From: Gammaproteobacteria bacterium
GTDB lineage: Bacteria > Pseudomonadota > Gammaproteobacteria > Pseudomonadales > Azotimanducaceae
DNA length: 36,064 nucleotides
Assembly: GCA_003247835.1 (NCBI GenBank)
Contig: QJYB01000039.1
Coordinates: forward strand, 1-36,064
Reading direction: 5' to 3'
The position numbers and the translations under genes were made by a program. Below the pieces are notes generated by a model that saw only the letters and a list, made by a program, of their open reading frames with translations, had not been told where the DNA came from and did no database searches. Below are positions 24,221 to 32,519 of the stretch, piece after piece (position 1 is the first letter of the stretch; each line of letters begins with the position of its first letter).

Positions 24221-25202
24221 GGGCCGGCGCCTCACGCTGCTCTTCGAACGTCAGCAGGCTGCCTGCGGGTGCATACAGCGTGACGCGGCCGCCCGCCGGC
24301 AGGTCGACCAGTCCTGACAGATGAGCCACCCAGTGATCCGCATGCGCCTCCACCGGTTCGGGTCGGCAGTGCAGGAACGTCTCCGACCCGTTGGTTTCCG
24401 TACCAAGCACCTCGACGGAGAACGACGCATCGTCCGCGGCGTGCGGTTTCAGGTAGAGGTGCTCAGGACGTACCAGAGCTGGGGGGTCCCCCGGCACCTG
24501 ATTCGCCTGGGGATCGCTCATCAGATGCGCGGCGGCCGGGGAAGCCGGACGGTCGTACACGGCAAGCGGCGTACCGGACTGCAGCAGCGTGTGCTCGGCC
24601 AGCAGCACGAGCGCATCACCCAGTGCGAAGGCATCCCGCGGATCCGTGGTGGTGTAGATCACGGTCACCCCGAGCTCGTGCAGCAGGCTCTTGAGTTCCA
24701 GCTGCAGTGACTCGCGCAGCTTGTAGTCCAGGTTGACGAGCGGCTCGTCCATCACCAGCACGTCCGCGCCCTTGGCCAGCGCCCGGCCGATGGCAACGCG
24801 CTGCTGCTGCCCGCCCGACAATGCGTCGGGGTATCGGTCGAGCAGGTCCGCGAGGCCGAGTTTGCCCGCAATCTCGCGCACCCGGATCCGGATCCGCTCC
24901 CGGTCCCATCGCGCGGCGACCAGCGGCGACCCGAGATTTCCGGCAACCGTCCAGCCCGGATAGTTCACGAACGTCTGGTAGACCAGGGACACGGACCGGA
25001 TCCCCGGGCTCGCGCTTGCGAGCGATTCACCATTCAGGCGAACGTCGCCCGACACCGGCTCATCGAGACCCGCGATCACCCGTGTGAGCGCCGTTTTGCC
25101 GGAACGGTTGCGGCCGAGCACGACGCTGATCCGCCCCGCGGGGAAACGGTGGGAAATGGGCCGGGCACCCGGCTTCAGCACCAGTGACTCAAGCTCTAAC
25201 AT
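24213..25202 (-). CDS. glpS: ABC transporter ATPase (GlpS-like)
   Basis: A 329-residue ATPase, partner of the GlpT-like subunit. Walker A is GRNRSGKT (residues 30-37), the signature is intact (ALSGGQQQRVAIGRAL), Walker B is VLVMDEPLVNLD, and the switch region has T in place of the usual His: VIYTTTDPRDAFALGD. So each subunit lacks a different element and one ATP site is probably degenerate. The ATG at 25202 has AAGG eight bases upstream; it is the first gene of the transporter operon, divergent from the Nudix gene with a 41-base spacer. Confidence 0.9.
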   Translation of the reverse strand: MLELESLVLKPGARPISHRFPAGRISVVLGRNRSGKTALTRVIAGLDEPVSGDVRLNGESLASASPGIRSVSLVYQTFVNYPGWTVAGNLGSPLVAARWDRERIRIRVREIAGKLGLADLLDRYPDALSGGQQQRVAIGRALAKGADVLVMDEPLVNLDYKLRESLQLELKSLLHELGVTVIYTTTDPRDAFALGDALVLLAEHTLLQSGTPLAVYDRPASPAAAHLMSDPQANQVPGDPPALVRPEHLYLKPHAADDASFSVEVLGTETNGSETFLHCRPEPVEAHADHWVAHLSGLVDLPAGGRVTLYAPAGSLLTFEEQREAPALG

Positions 25203-25243
25203 GGGGCGAACCTTAGACGCGGAAACCACCGGACCACAATCCC

Positions 25244-25852
25244 ATGGCGACTTCCAAAGCGGACCCACCGGTAGTGCCGGCAAGCGAAGAGGAAATGTTC
25301 GAGACCTTCACGGAGGCCGGCGAACCCACGGGCCTCGTGCCCCGTTCCGTGGTGCACGCCCGCGGCCTGTGGCACCGCTCCGTGCACGTCTTCCTCTTCG
25401 ACACAGGCGGCTGCCTGCACCTGCAGCGCCGGGCGTCCGACAAGGACGTCTGCCCTGGCCTCTGGGACCTGAGTGCCGCCGAGCACCTGCAGCCCGGAGA
25501 GTCCTATGCCGACGGCGCAGCGCGCGGGCTCGCGGAGGAGCTCGGCATCCGCGGCGTCGACCTCGAACCGCTTGGCACGCCATTTACGGCTCGTCTCGAG
25601 CTGCCCGGGCTCGGCATCCGCGACTACGAGTTGCAGCAGTCCTTCCGTGCTGTCTGGGACGGCCCGCTGCGCCCGGATCCCATCGAGGTGGCCGAGGTGC
25701 AGACGGCAGAGCTCGACGCGCTCGCCCGGTGGATACGCGGCGCACCGGCAGACTTTACGCCCTGGTTTCTGCGCGATCTGACACGGCTCGGCCTGCTGCC
25801 CCGCCTGCATTCGTGGGAAAATCCACCATTCGCCGTCGGTCCGTGCCCATGA
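25244..25852 (+). CDS. Nudix hydrolase with degenerate Nudix box
   Basis: A 202-residue Nudix-fold protein, similar in layout to the IDI/YfcD-like group: an N-terminal FETFTEAGEPTGLVPRSVVHARGLWHRSVHVFLF, then the Nudix region at about residues 78-102. The core is GESYADGAARGLAEELGI with E86, R94, E98 and E99 kept, but the E after R94 is Gly (RGLAEE instead of REUxEE) and the first Gly of the box is Glu. EE pairs for metal binding remain, so hydrolysis of a diphosphate-linked compound is possible. Its TGA overlaps the ATG of the alkylglycerol-monooxygenase-like gene (ATGA), so the two are coupled. The substrate is unknown. Confidence 0.85.
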   Translation: MATSKADPPVVPASEEEMFETFTEAGEPTGLVPRSVVHARGLWHRSVHVFLFDTGGCLHLQRRASDKDVCPGLWDLSAAEHLQPGESYADGAARGLAEELGIRGVDLEPLGTPFTARLELPGLGIRDYELQQSFRAVWDGPLRPDPIEVAEVQTAELDALARWIRGAPADFTPWFLRDLTRLGLLPRLHSWENPPFAVGPCP

Positions 25853-27108
25853 ACCTGGTTCTCTACGCCGTGCCCTTCTTTCTCATAGCGCTCCTCGCGG
25901 AGTTCCTCTGGGGACGCATGAAGGGACGCGACACCTACCGGCTCGCGGACACCATCAACAGCCTGCAGATGGGCACGCTGAGCCGGCTCAACGCGGTGCT
26001 CGGCATCGGCATCGGCGGCGCCGTCTACGGCACCCTGACAAACCAGTTCACGCTCTTCGACATGGGCACCTCCGACTGGCTGGTCTGGGTGCTCGCCTTC
26101 GTCGCCTACGACTTCTGCTACTACTGGTCCCATCGCATGGGCCACGAGTGGCGGCTCTTCTGGGCATCACACGTAGCACACCACCAGTCCGAGGAGTTCA
26201 ACCTCTCCACGGCGCTGCGCCAGACCAGCACCGGTTATCTGGGCTTCGTCTTCTACATTCCGCTCTACCTGCTCGGCTTTCCGCCCTACGTGATCATCAC
26301 CGTCGGCAGCCTGAACCTGATCTATCAGTTCTGGGTGCACACGGAGCACATCCGCACCCTCGGCCCGCTCGAGTGGATCTTCGTCACCCCTTCGAATCAT
26401 CGGGTGCACCACGCTAAGAACCCGGAATACCTGGATCGCAACTACGGCGGCGTGTTCATCCTCTGGGACAGGCTGTTCGGCACCTTCGAGCCCGAGGATC
26501 CGGAGCGGCCCTGCGTATACGGCATCACCCACCAGCTCGCGAGCTGGAACCCGCTCTGGGCCAACTTCCACGTCTACCACGACGGCGTGCGGGACATGCT
26601 CCGAACCCGGCACCTGGCCGACAAATTCCTGCTCTGGTTCAAAGGTCCGGGCTGGCGACCGCACGATCTCAGAGACGAGCCGAAACCCGACTGGCAGGCT
26701 GCCAAGTACGATCCAGCCGCGTCCCCGTTTGCACGCGCCTACACCTTCGTGCAGTTCTGGATCGCCGTACCGGCGAGCTTCGCCGTGCTGCTCGGCGGCC
26801 TCGACCGTCCGCTGACGCTGGCCGCCGCGGGCGTGCTCACCTTCGGCTTCTACGTACAGGGCGCCTGGCTGGAAGCGCGTCCCTTTGGCGCAAAGCTCGA
26901 GTGGCTGCGCCTCGCGGCCGTGCTGGGCCTTGCCGCCTATGCGGCGATGACCACCGGCTGGCCAGTGGACGTCTCCTTCGCGCTCGCGGGCTACGTCGCG
27001 GTCTCGGCAAGCTGCCTGCTCTGGGCAGCCCGGTCGGGCCGTGTTAGCCTCGAAGTCGCGCCAGGCTCAATGCCGGCGCAGATAACCGCCGGAGGCAGCC
27101 GGCCCTGA
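25849..27108 (+). CDS. Fatty-acid-hydroxylase-superfamily enzyme, alkylglycerol monooxygenase-like
   Basis: A 419-residue integral membrane di-iron enzyme. The eight-His scaffold is complete: HRMGH (H95, H99), HVAHH (H108, H111, H112), HTEH (H164, H167) and NHRVHH (H184, H187, H188). Resemblance to animal alkylglycerol monooxygenase (AGMO/TMEM195) is specific: AHHQSEEFNLSTALRQ, LIYQFWVHTE, LGPLEW, NYGGVFILWDRLFGTFEPE and VYGITHQL all have close counterparts as I remember that sequence. AGMO cleaves the ether bond of alkylglycerols to a fatty aldehyde and glycerol. Membrane segments flank the His motifs and four more lie at the C-terminus. The true start is the ATG at 25849; a long in-frame extension back to 25084 crosses the Nudix gene and is rejected. 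Confidence 0.9.
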   Translation: MNLVLYAVPFFLIALLAEFLWGRMKGRDTYRLADTINSLQMGTLSRLNAVLGIGIGGAVYGTLTNQFTLFDMGTSDWLVWVLAFVAYDFCYYWSHRMGHEWRLFWASHVAHHQSEEFNLSTALRQTSTGYLGFVFYIPLYLLGFPPYVIITVGSLNLIYQFWVHTEHIRTLGPLEWIFVTPSNHRVHHAKNPEYLDRNYGGVFILWDRLFGTFEPEDPERPCVYGITHQLASWNPLWANFHVYHDGVRDMLRTRHLADKFLLWFKGPGWRPHDLRDEPKPDWQAAKYDPAASPFARAYTFVQFWIAVPASFAVLLGGLDRPLTLAAAGVLTFGFYVQGAWLEARPFGAKLEWLRLAAVLGLAAYAAMTTGWPVDVSFALAGYVAVSASCLLWAARSGRVSLEVAPGSMPAQITAGGSRP

Positions 27109-27210
27109 CCTTTCGAGGTCACGTGGCAACGGCACGAAGCCCCGGTAGATGAAACCCCGGCAGCAGCCCTCCGGATACCAGGGGGGCGGCGCTGCGATAG
27201 GAGGTAAGTG

Positions 27211-27714
27211 ATGAAATACCATCATGGATGTTTCGGCCCTGCGTGGCCCTTCCGTTTCGCCTATGCCTACGGCTACGGCGAGTCGTCCGAGCGGGACCGC
27301 ACCGCCGAGGACAACCCCACCTGGTACGCCCATCGCGGTCACCATCACCACTGGAAGAGCGGCCGGCGCTCCGGCAGCTTCGGAGTACGAAGACCGCTGC
27401 GCTACCTCAGCTACCAGCTCGACCTGGACGAGTCCCAGCGTCGGCGCGTGGCGGTGGCGCTCGACGCGGTGAAAACCGAGCGGGAACAGGCCGCGCTGGA
27501 CGAGAAGAAGATGGCCGCAGACCTGGCCGAGCTGGTGGCGAAACCGGAAATCACGGACGAAGCCCTCGAGGGCGTTCTGTCTGCCCGTGTGACGAGCACC
27601 GAACGGGTCCAGACGAAAGTGGCCGAAGCCATCCGCGAGATCGTCGCCGCGCTCGATCCGGACCAGCGGGAGGAGTTCGCCTACCTGCTCCGAACCGGCT
27701 CGATCCAGATCTGA
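27211..27714 (+). CDS. His-rich Spy/CpxP-like helical protein without signal peptide
   Basis: A 167-residue protein. The N-terminal 60 residues are rich in aromatic, Gly and His residues, with a HRGHHHH cluster (H41, H44-H47), plus HH at 4-5 and a single Cys at 7. The C-terminal 100 residues are predicted all-helical with two LTxxQ-like motifs, LDLDESQ (residues 70-76) and LDPDQ (148-152), as in the Spy/CpxP and heavy-metal-sensor families. Unlike those, no signal peptide or membrane segment is visible. AGGAGG sits six bases before the ATG at 27211. It could bind Ni, Cu or Zn; this is inference from composition. It is monocistronic and convergent with the MtfA-type gene. Confidence 0.75.
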   Translation: MKYHHGCFGPAWPFRFAYAYGYGESSERDRTAEDNPTWYAHRGHHHHWKSGRRSGSFGVRRPLRYLSYQLDLDESQRRRVAVALDAVKTEREQAALDEKKMAADLAELVAKPEITDEALEGVLSARVTSTERVQTKVAEAIREIVAALDPDQREEFAYLLRTGSIQI

Positions 27715-27724
27715 TCGTCGTGCA

Positions 27725-27751
27725 GGTGGAGGCGCCGTGCGCGCCTCCACC
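27725..27751. terminator. Perfect 11-bp hairpin between convergent genes
   Basis: GGTGGAGGCGC and GCGCCTCCACC are exact complements separated by five bases (CGTGC). It sits in the 54-base gap between the convergent His-rich and MtfA-type genes, as a bidirectional terminator would, but without a T run. Confidence 0.6.
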
Positions 27752-27768
27752 AACTGCCGGGCAGATCC

Positions 27769-28575
27769 TCAGCGGCGATGGTGCGCGCGTCGTGCCGCCG
27801 GATCCTGCCGGTAGTACCGCACCAGCTGCCCGTACACCTCGGGATAAGCCCCCTGCAGCCGCTGCGGTGCCAGGAAGAAGACCTCCGTCACCACCGCAAA
27901 GAACTCCGCCGGATTGGTTGCCGCGTAGTCGTTGAAGGGCGTGTGGTGCCCGTGCGCCACCAGCCCACAGAAGTGCCCGTACGCCGCCGAAAACACGGCC
28001 GCCCACGTGGCGGTGGACATGTCCGAGTGCAGCGGCGGATGCCCGTTGCTCGTGCCATCCAGGAAGTCCAGCTTGTGGGCGAACTCGTGCAGCACCACGT
28101 TGCGCCCGGCACCGTGCGGCTCGGCGCCGGGCCGCGCGTCCTCCCAGGAAAGTACCACCGGTCCGCGCCGGCTCGCTTCACCGTCCAGAGCCAGGATCCG
28201 CTGATGCACCACCCCGATGGCGTCGCGGTAGTCGTGGCGCGCCACGAATGCGCCGGGATAGAGAATGATCGACGTCCACCCGGGATAGACTTCGGCGCTG
28301 CCGGCGGCGTCCAGGTTCAGCACCAGCAGGCAGGCCTGAGCGGCGACGGCGACTTTCATGTAGTCGTCGATCTCGAGCTCGTGAATGCCGTAGAAGCGCT
28401 TGCCGTGCACGAACAGCGTCACCAGGTCGCGCAGATGCAGGAGCTCTACCTGGTCGAGGCCGATCAGCGCATCCGTCTCGGTAACCACGCGTCGCCAGAG
28501 GACGTCATCGACAGGGTGGTTCGCGAGTATCCGTGAGCGACGCCACTTTCTGACAATGCCGAACGGTCCCGTCAA
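27769..28575 (-). CDS. MtfA-type zinc peptidase (M90 family)
   Basis: A 268-residue cytoplasmic zinc-dependent peptidase of the MtfA/M90 family; in E. coli MtfA binds the glucose repressor Mlc. Motif HEFAHKLD gives zinc ligands H163 and H167 with E164, and NPAEFFAVVTEVFF supplies the third ligand region. ILYPGAFVA, VVLSWEDARPG and YYRQDPAAR are family blocks. The start is uncertain: the TTG at 28575, nine bases after the previous stop, is the longest candidate but has no clear ribosome-binding site, so translation may be coupled to the upstream MetE-like gene. It is the last gene of the five-gene operon; the link to that pathway is unclear. Confidence 0.88.
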   Translation of the reverse strand: MTGPFGIVRKWRRSRILANHPVDDVLWRRVVTETDALIGLDQVELLHLRDLVTLFVHGKRFYGIHELEIDDYMKVAVAAQACLLVLNLDAAGSAEVYPGWTSIILYPGAFVARHDYRDAIGVVHQRILALDGEASRRGPVVLSWEDARPGAEPHGAGRNVVLHEFAHKLDFLDGTSNGHPPLHSDMSTATWAAVFSAAYGHFCGLVAHGHHTPFNDYAATNPAEFFAVVTEVFFLAPQRLQGAYPEVYGQLVRYYRQDPAARRAHHRR

Positions 28576-28584
28576 GCGGATTCG

Positions 28585-29619
28585 TCAGAGTGCGTCCCGC
28601 ACCAGCGCGGTCCCGGCGGCCAGCGCCTGCATCTTGGCTCTGGCCACACCGCGTGGTCTCGGCACCAGGCCACAGTCGGTGCATGGCATGAGCCGTTCCG
28701 CATCGCAGTACTCGAGGCCGGCGCGGATCCGTTGCGCCACCAGCTCCGCCGTCTCCACCTCGTCCGTGCTGACACTGATCACACCGAGCATGACGCGCTT
28801 GCGCGACAGGTTCTGGATGACCGAAACGTCCACCCCGGACGCCGCGCACTCCACGGACACCTGATCGATGCTGGACTCGTTCAGCAGCGGCAGGGTGTGG
28901 CCGTAGTGCCCCCAGTCCTGATTCCGGCTCTTCCAGGCGATCACCGCGGGCACGCCGTACCCGTAGCAGATGTGCACGGCCCGCTGGGTGGCCACGCCTT
29001 CCGCAGCGCGTTCGAGCGTCGCGATGCCCCACTCTGCCACCGCGTCGGTGTCGATATTGAAAGCCGGTTCATCGAACTGGACGATGTCCGCGCCCGCTTC
29101 GGCCAGCGCCTTTGCCTCCGCGTTGAGGATGCCGGCGAACCGCATCGCCAGATCCGGCAGGGCATCGCCGTAGTGCTCGTCCACGACGGAGTCGACGATG
29201 GTCATCGGCCCCGGCAGCGTGACCTTCACCGGCAGATCCGTTTCGCGCTTCGCGAACTTCAGCGCGTCGACGAAGATCGGGCCTGCACGGCGCACCTCAC
29301 CCACCACCCGGGCCACATTCTGCAGCTCAGCGGTATAGCGCCCGCCGCGGGTCTGTTTCTTTCCCAGGTGGAATGCGTCCACACCTTCGAGCGCTTCGAG
29401 AAATCCCCAGATGTAGTGGCGCCGACGCTGCTCTCCATCGGTGATGATGTCGAGGCCTGCGGACACCTGATCCGCGATGGCGAGACGCACGGCATCGTCC
29501 TGAGCCTCCGGCAGCGCCTCACCGGCAACCATCCAGTCCGCACGCAGCTGCGCCGTCGGGTCGCTGAGCCACCTGGGCTTCGGCAGGCTGCCGGTTATGC
29601 CGCACTGCAGTCGGGTCAC
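28585..29619 (-). CDS. MetE C-terminal-like zinc enzyme 1 (cobalamin-independent methionine synthase II family)
   Basis: A 344-residue TIM-barrel protein of the MetE C-terminal family, which also contains epoxyalkane:coenzyme M transferase. The zinc site is complete: H216 and C218 (HICYG), E257 (VSVECAASG) and C316 (DCGLVPRP). It lacks the MetE N-terminal half, so it is not a normal methionine synthase. The start GTG at 29619 has GGAG ten bases upstream. It lies 21 bases after the VOC gene in an operon with a TonB-dependent receptor and a second, distant paralogue. Activation of a thiol for alkyl transfer to or from an unknown small molecule is the natural inference. Confidence 0.88.
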   Translation of the reverse strand: MTRLQCGITGSLPKPRWLSDPTAQLRADWMVAGEALPEAQDDAVRLAIADQVSAGLDIITDGEQRRRHYIWGFLEALEGVDAFHLGKKQTRGGRYTAELQNVARVVGEVRRAGPIFVDALKFAKRETDLPVKVTLPGPMTIVDSVVDEHYGDALPDLAMRFAGILNAEAKALAEAGADIVQFDEPAFNIDTDAVAEWGIATLERAAEGVATQRAVHICYGYGVPAVIAWKSRNQDWGHYGHTLPLLNESSIDQVSVECAASGVDVSVIQNLSRKRVMLGVISVSTDEVETAELVAQRIRAGLEYCDAERLMPCTDCGLVPRPRGVARAKMQALAAGTALVRDAL

Positions 29620-29640
29620 GCGTCGAAAGCTCCCTGCCGC

Positions 29641-30183
29641 CTAGCGATGGTAGGCTTCGTTGTTCGGTGAGTGATCACCCGCCAGCCAGCGCTTGAGCTC
29701 CGAATGCGCCTTGGCTTTCTGGTCCGCATTGATCTGCTCGACGTTCGCGTCATCTACCGTGAACTCGACGATCATTCCGCTCGGATCCGTGGCATACAGC
29801 GAATAGCAGTAGCCGTGATTGAGCACGTAGGTGGCAGGCTCGGTGTACCCGGCCGCCGCCAGCCGGTCACGAATCGCATCCTGCGTCTTCTGATCCACCT
29901 TCATCGCGATGTGCCGGAACGGCGACGTCGGCAGCTCCGGGCCGAACTCGGCTGCATCAGCGGGATCGGCAAACTGGAAAAACGCAAGGCACTCTCCGCC
30001 GCCTACCTCGAAGAAACAGTGCATGTAGGTGCGTTCCTTGCCGAACAGCTCCGCCCGCTCGCACCAGGTGGCGACCAGTGGAAAACCGATCACGTCCTCA
30101 TAAAACTGCCGCATCGATGCCATGTCTTCGGTGACATAGGCATTGTGATGCAACCTTGAAACAACCTGCGGTGCCTTGCTCAT
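29641..30183 (-). CDS. VOC-family metalloenzyme (glyoxalase/dioxygenase superfamily)
   Basis: A 180-residue one-chain vicinal-oxygen-chelate protein with two beta-alpha-beta modules. Possible metal ligands are H13 (LHHNAYV), E64 (GGGECLAFF), H91 (FRHIAMKV) and E140 (GMIVEFTVDD). The C-terminal tail RWLAGDHSPNNEAYH is conserved in a subset of proteins annotated as VOC or ring-cleaving enzymes. The ATG at 30183 has GGAGG six bases upstream and lies 17 bases after the receptor gene. The function could be isomerase, lyase or dioxygenase; neighbours suggest action on the imported substrate. Confidence 0.85.
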   Translation of the reverse strand: MSKAPQVVSRLHHNAYVTEDMASMRQFYEDVIGFPLVATWCERAELFGKERTYMHCFFEVGGGECLAFFQFADPADAAEFGPELPTSPFRHIAMKVDQKTQDAIRDRLAAAGYTEPATYVLNHGYCYSLYATDPSGMIVEFTVDDANVEQINADQKAKAHSELKRWLAGDHSPNNEAYHR

Positions 30184-30200
30184 GGGTTACCTCCGTAGTT

Positions 30201-32492
30201 TCAGAACCGCTTGATGAAATCCACGCCCCATCGCGCCGGCAGGGCTTTGAACAGAAAGTTCTGACCCGGTGCCGGACCCGGTGAGAACTCGGCATTGTAC
30301 TTCTCATCGAATGCATTCTTGGCATAGGCGACGATCGTCCAGTCGCCGGGGATCTCGACACCCAACCGGACGTCCACCAGGTCAACGGGGCTGCGGACGC
30401 TGATGTTGCCCGGATCCCAGTAGGTATCTCCGTATCGCCGATAGTCGACCCGACCAACGAGCTCGAGACGATCGTTCATCAGCCCCAGCGGCTGATGGAA
30501 CTGCACGCCGGCGTTCAGCGTGTACTCGGAAACCAGCGGCGCCTGGTTACCCTCGTCGGCCGGATTCGCGAACTTCTTGATCTCGCTGTCGGCAATACCC
30601 AGTCCGAAGTTGGCGCTCCAACGGTCACTCAACAGCCAGTTGGCTTCCAGCTCCAGGCCACTGTAGTCGACCCTATCGATGTTGCCGAGGTTCTGCGTCG
30701 AGGTCCCGGGATCGTAGAAGAAGAAGTAGACCCCGTCGAACTGGGTGTAGTAAACCGCCAGAGACGAGCTCAGACGACCATCCAGCATCACCGCCTTCAT
30801 ACCGACCTCGTAGGTATCGGCGGTCTGCTGATCGAACAGATCGTCCACACCGGGTGCGTCGACCGCATCGCCCACGCCGGTCTGGTTGAATCCACCGCTG
30901 CGGAATCCGCGGCTGTAGCTGCCATAGAACGTCAGATCGTCCTGGGGCTTGTAACGGAGCGTCACCTTCGGCTGCAGGTCGTCCCAGCTTTCCTTGCGTT
31001 TGTCACCGGGTACCAGGCCGAGGAAGGTAGGATCGTACAGCGGCTCGGTGAGCGTCGTGTTTTTACGCTCGTCCTTGTCGTAGCGGAGCGACACGGACAG
31101 CTCGAACTGCTCGCCCAGATCCGCCGCCACCTCCCCGAACAGCGCCCAGGCGAAATTGTCCTGGGAGTCGACCAGCAATCCGATCTGCGGGCTGGGATCA
31201 TCGTACCGGGGTGCTCCGGCACACTCGACAGGGAAGAACGGTCCGATGTTCGGAGCGTTGCAGAAGATGGAGTAGCGCGGCGTCTTCTTGACCTTGAAAA
31301 CACCGTTGCCCAGATCCAGCTGGTTGCCGGTGGAAATGTAGCGGTCTGTGGCAATCAGGTAACCACCGACGATCCAGCGCACGTGATTCTCGGAAGGGGA
31401 GGTCAGGCGGAACTCCTGGCTCCACGAATCCACCTCGAGATACTGGGTCTGGCTGAGATCGACCACGGCCTCGCCGCTCAGAAATCGCATGTAATCCCCG
31501 AAACCTTCCGTGTAGGGACCATTCAGCCACGATTGCTCGCGGGGCAGAAAATCGAAGTTGTCGCCGGTGAGCAGCTCGTCGAGGTCGTCGTAGGCGGTGA
31601 TCGACGTCAGCGTGCCGATGGGGGTTTCGAAGTCGAGTTTGAGGCTGAAGCCCCACATGTTGCGCTCGTTGACGCCGGCGTTGTTCACTTGCACCGGCAG
31701 ACTGGTATCGTCGACCTCTGCGGCGATGTTGAAATAGAGCGCCTGGGTATCGAGCTTCGAGACGTACAGCCGCAGATCCGCCCCGAAGGTATCCGTCGGC
31801 TCGTACAGCAGCCGCGCCCGCGCTGAGAAATCCTCGTACGGATCCGCTTCTTCACCGAGGTATCTGTTGTTGATGTAGCCGTCGGTGTTGACGTAGGACG
31901 CTGCCACTCGGAACTTGAGCGTGTCGGAGAGCGGACCGCTGACCGCGCCTTTCAGCTTGTATCCGGGTCCGGAGTCCCCGCCCGCCTCGATGGCACCTTC
32001 GAACTCATCCGTGGGCTTCTTCGTGCGGATGGTGATCGCACCACCGATGGCGTTTCTGCCGTAGTACGCGCCCTGTGGACCTCTGAGCACCTCGATCTGC
32101 TCGATGTCGAAGAGCTGCTGGTTGAACTGAGCCGGATTCGACATGGGCACGTCGTCCACCAGCACCGCGGCTGACATCTCGCTGTTTCTGGCCTGCGATA
32201 CGCCACGGATGTTGATGAACGAGTTGCCGGCATTCTGCGTCTGCACGAGCGTCACGTTCGGTGTCAGCGCGATGAAGTCGTGAGGCGTTTCGATGCCCGC
32301 GGACTGGATGTCCTCGGCGCCGAAAACGGTGATCGAGGCCGGGGTGTTTTCCAGCGCCTCTTCCCGTTTTCGTGCGGTAGTGACGACGATCTCCTCGATG
32401 ACGTCCGATCTATCTGTCGACGCCGCCAGCAGTCTCCCACCGGGTATCCAGACCAGCGTCAGAGCACCCACTATCAGAGCCAGATGTCGCAT
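30201..32492 (-). CDS. TonB-dependent outer-membrane receptor
   Basis: A 763-residue receptor. Residues 1-24 form a signal peptide; the TonB box is IEEIVVTTARKREE (about 32-45); the plug domain includes NIRGVSQARNSEMSAAVLVDDVP and IEVLRGPQGAYYGRNAIGGAI; the barrel ends FKALPARWGVDFIKRF with a terminal Phe. A Cys pair in an extracellular loop (IFCNAPNIGPFFPVECAG) could form a disulfide. The ATG at 32492 has GGGGAGAGAAC upstream and follows the MetE-like gene by 27 bases. The receptor group is common in marine and sphingomonad bacteria for uptake of aromatic, terpenoid or steroid-like compounds. It presumably imports the substrate handled by this operon's cytoplasmic enzymes. Confidence 0.93.
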   Translation of the reverse strand: MRHLALIVGALTLVWIPGGRLLAASTDRSDVIEEIVVTTARKREEALENTPASITVFGAEDIQSAGIETPHDFIALTPNVTLVQTQNAGNSFINIRGVSQARNSEMSAAVLVDDVPMSNPAQFNQQLFDIEQIEVLRGPQGAYYGRNAIGGAITIRTKKPTDEFEGAIEAGGDSGPGYKLKGAVSGPLSDTLKFRVAASYVNTDGYINNRYLGEEADPYEDFSARARLLYEPTDTFGADLRLYVSKLDTQALYFNIAAEVDDTSLPVQVNNAGVNERNMWGFSLKLDFETPIGTLTSITAYDDLDELLTGDNFDFLPREQSWLNGPYTEGFGDYMRFLSGEAVVDLSQTQYLEVDSWSQEFRLTSPSENHVRWIVGGYLIATDRYISTGNQLDLGNGVFKVKKTPRYSIFCNAPNIGPFFPVECAGAPRYDDPSPQIGLLVDSQDNFAWALFGEVAADLGEQFELSVSLRYDKDERKNTTLTEPLYDPTFLGLVPGDKRKESWDDLQPKVTLRYKPQDDLTFYGSYSRGFRSGGFNQTGVGDAVDAPGVDDLFDQQTADTYEVGMKAVMLDGRLSSSLAVYYTQFDGVYFFFYDPGTSTQNLGNIDRVDYSGLELEANWLLSDRWSANFGLGIADSEIKKFANPADEGNQAPLVSEYTLNAGVQFHQPLGLMNDRLELVGRVDYRRYGDTYWDPGNISVRSPVDLVDVRLGVEIPGDWTIVAYAKNAFDEKYNAEFSPGPAPGQNFLFKALPARWGVDFIKRF

Positions 32493-32519
32493 TGTTCTCT
32501 CCCCTGTTGACCCGAAATT

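Noticed and set aside
25084..27108. 674-residue fusion protein containing the sterol-desaturase-like domain
   Set aside because: The first 255 residues are an Arg/Pro/Ala-rich reading across the glpS-like and Nudix genes; the ATG at 25849 overlaps the Nudix stop and starts the real membrane protein.
30495..31826. 443-residue plus-strand open frame opposite the TonB receptor
   Set aside because: Entirely antisense to a clear receptor gene, no family marks, no ribosome-binding site; taken as a GC-driven shadow.
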